NCBI GenBank assembly: GCA_041392665.1 | Contig: JAWKLQ010000010.1 | Coordinates: forward strand, 212,583 to 276,582 | Direction of reading: 5' to 3' | DNA: 64,000 nt | From: Flavilitoribacter sp020436695 | GTDB taxonomy: Bacteria > Bacteroidota > Bacteroidia > Chitinophagales > Saprospiraceae | Shown: piece after piece, positions 59,892 to 64,000 of the stretch | How positions within the stretch are numbered: the first letter of the stretch is position 1 | Layout of the letters: each line of letters begins with the position of its first letter | Translations under genes and position numbers: made by a program | Notes under the pieces: model-generated | Databases searched by the model: none | What the model was told of the DNA's origin: nothing | What the model saw: the letters and a program-made list of their open reading frames with translations, nothing else

Positions 59892-61247
59892 TCATCCAGA
59901 CGATAGCGATCTCAGGTTTTGATCCTGTGCCGCTACGGTGGTCAGATCACCCCAGATACGGGCGCCGGTATTATCCATTTTCAGGGAAACGGCTACCTGA
60001 TTTGTCGTAGGGTCCGGTTGGGCTGAGGCTGTAGTCACGTGCTCACCCGTCAAAGGAGGTTCCCCACTGCGGTCTTTACGGATACCGTACAACGCATAGG
60101 TATCAGCGCCTACTCCTTCAAAATCCAGCGGATCTTTTGACCACAGGAACATAATGTCGGAAGGCATCAATGCTTTGATATCTTCGCGATTCAGGTAACG
60201 GTCGATCTGGCGGATCTTATTGCGTTCGGCGGTAGCCAGTACAGCACGCCCCATAGTACCCGTAGAGTTGGGCATCAGCAGGCTGAACAGCGGTCCCTGG
60301 TTAAAGGGATTGCTGACGGGAACGGTATCGATGCTGAGAATGTCGGCAGTCGGGTTACCCAGGCTGTCTACAACGTAAGTCGTATCGTAACGCATTTGCT
60401 CCTGGATATCCATATCCTCCGTCTCCGCCAGGCGGGTATTGGCGTCTACCAGTGCCTGTAAAGCAGCCGCATCGTCAATACCGTATACGTTCCAGAAGGC
60501 CAGTTCGGCCGTTGCCTGCAGATATTGCTTGGCTCTTTCTACGTTATCGATACCCGGCAATTCCACCAGGATCAGGTCTCGTTCGCTATCCAGAGATACA
60601 TTCGGCTGGGCAACACCCAGTTTGTCGATACGTTCTTTCAACAGGTTGAAGGTCAGTTCAACCGTTTCGTTTGCTTTGCTTCGTAGTACGGCGATAACTT
60701 CTGCATCGCCGGTATTGTAGTTGATCTCGTCCCGCAGGGCCTCGTTGCGCTGGAAGATAGGGGCCAGACGTTCGTCCGGGCCGGCATTGGCTCTCCAGGC
60801 ATCGGCAAAGAGGGTTACGAAATCAGATTGAGAACTTTTTTGGGCCTCAGTGGCCTGATCTAACGCTTTTTCGAATGTTGGGTCTTTTGAGCTTTGGGCG
60901 AGAGTTCGAATAAACTCCCTCAGATCTACTTGTAATACTACACTCAGGCCGCCTTTAAGGTCGAGGCCGAGCGCCAGTTGTTGCGATTTGAGCTCCTGAT
61001 ACGTGTAGCTCTTTAATAGCGGGATCTTAAACACCTCTTCGGAAGACATAGAGTCCAGATACTCCGAATAGGCTTTCTTGTAAGCTTCCCGCTGTACCGA
61101 TTCATCCTCAATGGTATTGGTTAACGATTCGGCGTAAGCCTCTGCCTTCTTCTCCACCTTTCGGGTAGGAAGAATGAACAGATACTGTACCAACGTAACC
61201 AGTGTCATTACCACAAGGAAGAATTTTACAACTCCTTTACCTTGCAT
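59892..61247 (-). CDS. secDF: Protein translocase SecDF, N-terminal part (SecD), frame broken at its end
   Basis: 451 residues from the ATG at 61247. The first membrane helix (GVVKFFLVVMTLVTLVQYLF) leads into a long P1-head region and the conserved QQLALGLDLKGGLSVVLQVD. DRLDL-like segments follow (RIDKLGVAQPNVSLDSERDL). It ends in GDLTTVAAQDQNLRSLSSG and a stop. Adding one G after CTG near 59913 and one C near 59898 gives QDQNLEIAIVLDDDQVVSAP, which is the family pattern, and joins the downstream frame into a fused SecDF of about 1,030 residues. Both missing bases are in doubled-base positions. A TATATTTG box lies about 100 bases before the start. Confidence 0.93.
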   Translation of the reverse strand: MQGKGVVKFFLVVMTLVTLVQYLFILPTRKVEKKAEAYAESLTNTIEDESVQREAYKKAYSEYLDSMSSEEVFKIPLLKSYTYQELKSQQLALGLDLKGGLSVVLQVDLREFIRTLAQSSKDPTFEKALDQATEAQKSSQSDFVTLFADAWRANAGPDERLAPIFQRNEALRDEINYNTGDAEVIAVLRSKANETVELTFNLLKERIDKLGVAQPNVSLDSERDLILVELPGIDNVERAKQYLQATAELAFWNVYGIDDAAALQALVDANTRLAETEDMDIQEQMRYDTTYVVDSLGNPTADILSIDTVPVSNPFNQGPLFSLLMPNSTGTMGRAVLATAERNKIRQIDRYLNREDIKALMPSDIMFLWSKDPLDFEGVGADTYALYGIRKDRSGEPPLTGEHVTTASAQPDPTTNQVAVSLKMDNTGARIWGDLTTVAAQDQNLRSLSSG

Positions 61248-61347
61248 AACTCAAAAGATTAGTTAAAAAAATTAAAAAAAGCGTTAGTTAAAAAAATTCA
61301 ATTTTTCCTCTGGGGGCTAATCTAACTACCCTTTTGGAAAAACTTCG

Positions 61348-61355
61348 CAAATATA
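61348..61355 (-). promoter_or_regulatory. Candidate -7 box (TATATTTG) for secDF
   Basis: On the minus strand TATATTTG fits TAnnTTTG, about 100 bases before the secDF start. No clear -33. Confidence 0.4.
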
Positions 61356-61426
61356 CGGCTTTTGGCTTATTAGTAGCATAATGGGGGGCTTTTTTGCAAG
61401 ACGGGAAAATCGGAGTAAATCGGCAG

Positions 61427-62857
61427 CTATTTCAGCCTATATTTAAATGCCGCAACGCCTCTGTACCGGATCTCCTTTTCATAAGGCCCGTAAGCTGCTT
61501 TCATTGCATTCATATCCTGTTCCATTTCCTGCCGGTTGTAATCGGAAACCAGATGGGAAAAGATCAGCCAGACTGCGCCTGGAGGAAACGTTGATCCTCC
61601 AATCTCTTCGCGGGCTACTCCATTCCAATCACTGAAAATAAGGTTTGCACGATCAATCTGGCCGATTTCCAGGCGATCATATTGGGTGTACCAGGTAGAG
61701 GCAGGTCGGGCATTGTGATCGATCCAGAGACGGTCGCCTTCCGCCAGTTGTTTATCCAGTTCGATCAGTAAGGGGCGCATTTCTTCCTGCTGTAAGGGAT
61801 AAATGAGATATTCGATTCCTTTTTGTAAAGGAAGCACTGCAATGAAGAGCAATACCAGCAAGCCGCGTCCCCAACCGGCAGCACGTTGCCAGAGATCATG
61901 CAAACCGATGCCGAGTAATAACCCCAGCAAAGGCATCATGAACAGACTTAAGCGTTCCATCAGGGAATACTTACCCAATCCGGAGGCCACCAGGCATAGC
62001 AGTACCGGTACAAGTAGGAGCAGGATCATCCTTTTGTTAGTGGCCCAGAGTACACGAATTCCCGACAATAAGCCAATCCCTCCAAAAAACAGCGCCGGAA
62101 CCGTATGTCCGCACAGCGTACTCATCAGGGAATGGCTCAATTGTTGAAGTCGCTGCCATTGCTCTTCATCCGTTGGGAACAGGGGCCAAAAATGCGCCTG
62201 GTGATAGGCAATGAGTGCCGGACGTCCCACATCATGACGTAATATAAGCAGATAATAGATGCCGAATGACAACAACCAGATGCCTCCGGTTATGATGATC
62301 CTGATGAAATGACCGTCCGGCTTTTTCCGCCAATAGTAGGGGATTAACCAATATATGCCAATACCGGCCAGTATAAATACCGAAGGCATACTCAACCATA
62401 CAGCGATCCCTCCCACCAGTGGCCAGACATACCAGCGCTTTCCGATAGGATAACGGATCGTCAGCCAGATCAGAAGCGCACTCACTGCCATATCGGTTCC
62501 ATATTGTTTCAGCTCGGTGGCATAGCGTATGTATACCTGTGAAAAAGAAAAGAGCCAAAGAACTATTAGGGCAGCAACAGATCTGCCGGTCTGGTCGATC
62601 AGTAAACGATAAACTAAGTAGAGACCGACACATCCCATGATCAAGGGCCAGCATCGCAGGACCATTTCAGAACTGCCGGCTACCAGCCAGTTGAGTTTTT
62701 CCAGTACCAGAAAAAGGGGGGGAGCATATTGTTGGTGATCGAGCGGAGCAAAAAGCCCGGCAAAGGAACGATCGGCAATGTTCCGGGCCAGATTGGCTTC
62801 GTCGAGAAATAACGAGCGATTCTGCAGGTAGACAACTATACGCAGCAGTATCCCCAT
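61427..62857 (-). CDS. GT39-like membrane glycosyltransferase
   Basis: 476 residues from the ATG at 62857, with about ten helices. The first loop reads LFLDEANLARNIADRSFAGL, where DE is the expected catalytic/metal site, followed by YAPPLFLVLEKLNWL and a second Asp-region FSQVYIRYATELKQYGTDMA. The C-terminal part is soluble (AEGDRLWIDHNARPASTWY). The open frame continues 66 bases upstream (KVEKILTYALHAVL) and looks like a real helix start, but no ATG, GTG or TTG is available there. Either the start is unusual or a base is wrong in the A7 run at 62912-62918. A TAGATTTG promoter box lies at 62932-62925. Confidence 0.78.
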   Translation of the reverse strand: MGILLRIVVYLQNRSLFLDEANLARNIADRSFAGLFAPLDHQQYAPPLFLVLEKLNWLVAGSSEMVLRCWPLIMGCVGLYLVYRLLIDQTGRSVAALIVLWLFSFSQVYIRYATELKQYGTDMAVSALLIWLTIRYPIGKRWYVWPLVGGIAVWLSMPSVFILAGIGIYWLIPYYWRKKPDGHFIRIIITGGIWLLSFGIYYLLILRHDVGRPALIAYHQAHFWPLFPTDEEQWQRLQQLSHSLMSTLCGHTVPALFFGGIGLLSGIRVLWATNKRMILLLLVPVLLCLVASGLGKYSLMERLSLFMMPLLGLLLGIGLHDLWQRAAGWGRGLLVLLFIAVLPLQKGIEYLIYPLQQEEMRPLLIELDKQLAEGDRLWIDHNARPASTWYTQYDRLEIGQIDRANLIFSDWNGVAREEIGGSTFPPGAVWLIFSHLVSDYNRQEMEQDMNAMKAAYGPYEKEIRYRGVAAFKYRLK

Positions 62858-62924
62858 GGCCAGTACGGCGTGCAGGGCGTAAGTAAGTATTTTCTCAACT
62901 TTGGGAATGGCTTTTTTTAGGGCT

Positions 62925-62932
62925 CAAATCTA
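62925..62932 (-). promoter_or_regulatory. Candidate -7 box (TAGATTTG) for the GT39 gene
   Basis: On the minus strand TAGATTTG fits TAnnTTTG; the transcript would begin near 62918, about 60 bases before ATG 62857. Confidence 0.4.
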
Positions 62933-62953
62933 AAGAAAATTACTTGATAGGGT

Positions 62954-63130
62954 GCTTCGCTGACGGAGATACCTGTACCGTACTACCTAATGTATAGTTC
63001 TCCTTATGACATTCATAATGCCATTCCGTCAGCGAAGCGTCCGTCAGGGACACCGCAGGTGGCCCGTTCGTCAGGTGCGCTGCAAGTCGCGCCGGTCGAT
63101 AGTCCCGAGCGAAGTCGTGGGACGTCCGTG
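62954..63130. repeat. GACGG/CCGTC-rich element, second copy
   Basis: GCTTCGCTGACGGA (62954-62967) and TCCGTCAGCGAAGC (63025-63038) are exact inverses. The right part continues with GTCCGTCAGGG, TCGTCAGGTGCGCTGC and CGTCCGTGAACC words. It resembles the element at 16372-16612 and, like it, lies directly upstream of a GT39-type gene. Confidence 0.7.
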
Positions 63131-63137
63131 AACCGTC

Positions 63138-64000
63138 TTATTCGAACGGCAGGAAAAAAGGCAATCGAGCCTGAACGCCTTTCATCCGGCTGATCTCATC
63201 CAGATACTCATAATAAGGATAGAGATCACCCATTTTGGCTTTTGCCAGGTATTGATGACGAACACTTTCCTCACCGGTCAGGCTCTCAATGAACTCGATC
63301 AGCGGCTCCTTGAAATGAGGATACATACTCAGGCGGTATTCCTCTATCCCGGCGAGGGCGGCGGCGCTTTTCACGGCATCATCCAATCCGCCGAGGCGGT
63401 CCACCAGTCCCACTTTGAGCGCTTCGGGGCCCACCCAAACGCGGCCCTGGGCTATTTCCTGGACCCGGTTGATATCCATCTTACGGCCTTCGGCTACTCT
63501 GCTTTTAAATAAGGTATACAACTGGTCGGTACGATTTTGCATGAACTGCTGTTCGCGCGGATCCAGATCGGTAACAATTCCGATACCCGTAGCAAAATGC
63601 CCGGTCTTGACCGAATCCATAGTGACGCCGAGCTTATCCTGCATCAAACCCTGCACACTGGGGATGATACTGAATACACCGATCGAGCCGGTCAGGGTAG
63701 AAGTCTGGGCGAAAATACTGTCTGCCGGGCAGGAGATATAATAACCACCGGATGCGGCGTAATCCCCCATCGAGACGACCAGCGCTTTGCCGGCTCCCTT
63801 GAGCCGCATCAGTGCCTGCCACATGCTTTCGGAAGCCATGGCACTGCCGCCGGGTGAATTAACCCGTAATACCACCGCTTTTACCCGGTCGTCATCTTTT
63901 AGGTCATCGATGATCTTGACGTATTTCTCATCGCCTACAGCGCCCTGACTGCCTTTACCGTCTACAATATTGCCCTCGGCGTAAATGATGGCGATCTTGT
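63138..64000 (-). CDS. sppA: Signal peptide peptidase SppA (67K type), 5' end outside window
   Basis: The frame is open from the right edge, so the gene starts beyond the window; a GTG at 63875 is internal. Visible are KIAIIYAEGNIVDGKGSQGA (start of the second repeat), VVLRVNSPGGSAMASESMWQ, and the Ser nucleophile in VVSMGDYAASGGYYISCPAD. Then follow TLTGSIGVFSIIPSVQGLMQ, VWVGPEALKVGLVDRLGGLD and a tail ending in RLPFFLPFE. The matching Lys lies in the N-terminal repeat and is not visible. SppA is an inner-membrane serine protease that degrades cleaved signal peptides. The visible 287 residues are about half of the usual 67K form. Confidence 0.93.
   Translation of the reverse strand, partial: KIAIIYAEGNIVDGKGSQGAVGDEKYVKIIDDLKDDDRVKAVVLRVNSPGGSAMASESMWQALMRLKGAGKALVVSMGDYAASGGYYISCPADSIFAQTSTLTGSIGVFSIIPSVQGLMQDKLGVTMDSVKTGHFATGIGIVTDLDPREQQFMQNRTDQLYTLFKSRVAEGRKMDINRVQEIAQGRVWVGPEALKVGLVDRLGGLDDAVKSAAALAGIEEYRLSMYPHFKEPLIEFIESLTGEESVRHQYLAKAKMGDLYPYYEYLDEISRMKGVQARLPFFLPFE

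Noticed and set aside
59892..59920. Programmed frameshift in secDF
   Set aside because: Two separate shifts in the same direction are needed within 15 bases and neither is at a slippery heptamer; error is simpler.
1..64000. tRNA, rRNA, tmRNA or riboswitch
   Set aside because: I looked for cloverleaf-like and rRNA-like stretches in the gaps and recognised none; a covariance-model search was not possible.

Overview
This window comes from a Bacteroidota chromosome, probably of the class Saprospiria (Lewinella-like). That placement is an inference from gene content and promoter style, not from a marker gene. Supporting it are a SusC/SusD pair, several outer-membrane barrels with carboxypeptidase-regulatory domains, LytTR and LytS-type signalling proteins, a fused SecDF, and many TAnnTTTG (-7) promoter boxes in front of genes. 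Base composition is near 50% GC. I recognised no rRNA, tRNA or CRISPR array.

Layout. 1-7.7 kb: the end of a MoxR/Mg-chelatase-like AAA+ ATPase, a Sua5/YrdC protein, an ABC ATPase with a giant permease-M1 aminopeptidase fusion (frameshifted), and a cupin. 8-13.2 kb: a TonB-dependent receptor, a small AT-rich lipoprotein, an outer-membrane barrel protein, and a hydrolase gene truncated by a decayed transposase. 13.4-29.3 kb: mostly housekeeping and catabolic genes (acs, DUF3298 lipoprotein, GT39, pgi, M20 peptidase, thioesterase, HMG-CoA-lyase-like enzyme, HesB/IscA protein, class-V aminotransferase, S9 peptidase), then a BetR-like HTH regulator. 30.8-40.2 kb: a run of seven minus-strand genes. 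It starts with arsenosugar-type genes (peroxidase-like protein, radical SAM ArsS, TIGR04282-type transferase) and continues with SusC, SusD, a sodium:solute symporter and an unusual metallophosphatase. 40.56-41.97 kb: a complete insertion sequence with 19-bp inverted ends and a 9-bp target duplication, sitting in the loop of an intergenic palindrome. 42-47.8 kb: retropepsin-like protease, pyrG, GT39, SpoU methyltransferase, EVE protein. 47.8-52 kb: a TPR histidine kinase, a 48-residue double-glycine peptide gene, a LytTR response regulator and a divergent K+ channel. 52-58 kb: msrA, a YtrA-type ABC/GntR/GIN-domain operon with two operator-like palindromes, and a TlpA-type thioredoxin. 58-64 kb: secDF (broken), GT39, and the 3' part of sppA.

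Most interesting: (1) a LytTR regulator, a GG-leader micro-peptide with its own terminator, and a soluble TPR LytS-type kinase lie in a row. This looks like a candidate peptide-signalling cassette with an intracellular TPR sensor. (2) Arsenosugar genes are physically joined to a SusCD/symporter/phosphatase set. (3) Intergenic elements built from short repeated words fold into long imperfect palindromes, and a separate GACGG/CCGTC-rich dispersed element recurs.

Caution on sequence quality. At least four single-base indels break conserved genes (one at 6294, one near 31630, two near 59898-59913). Because secDF is normally essential, assembly or consensus errors are the likeliest cause.
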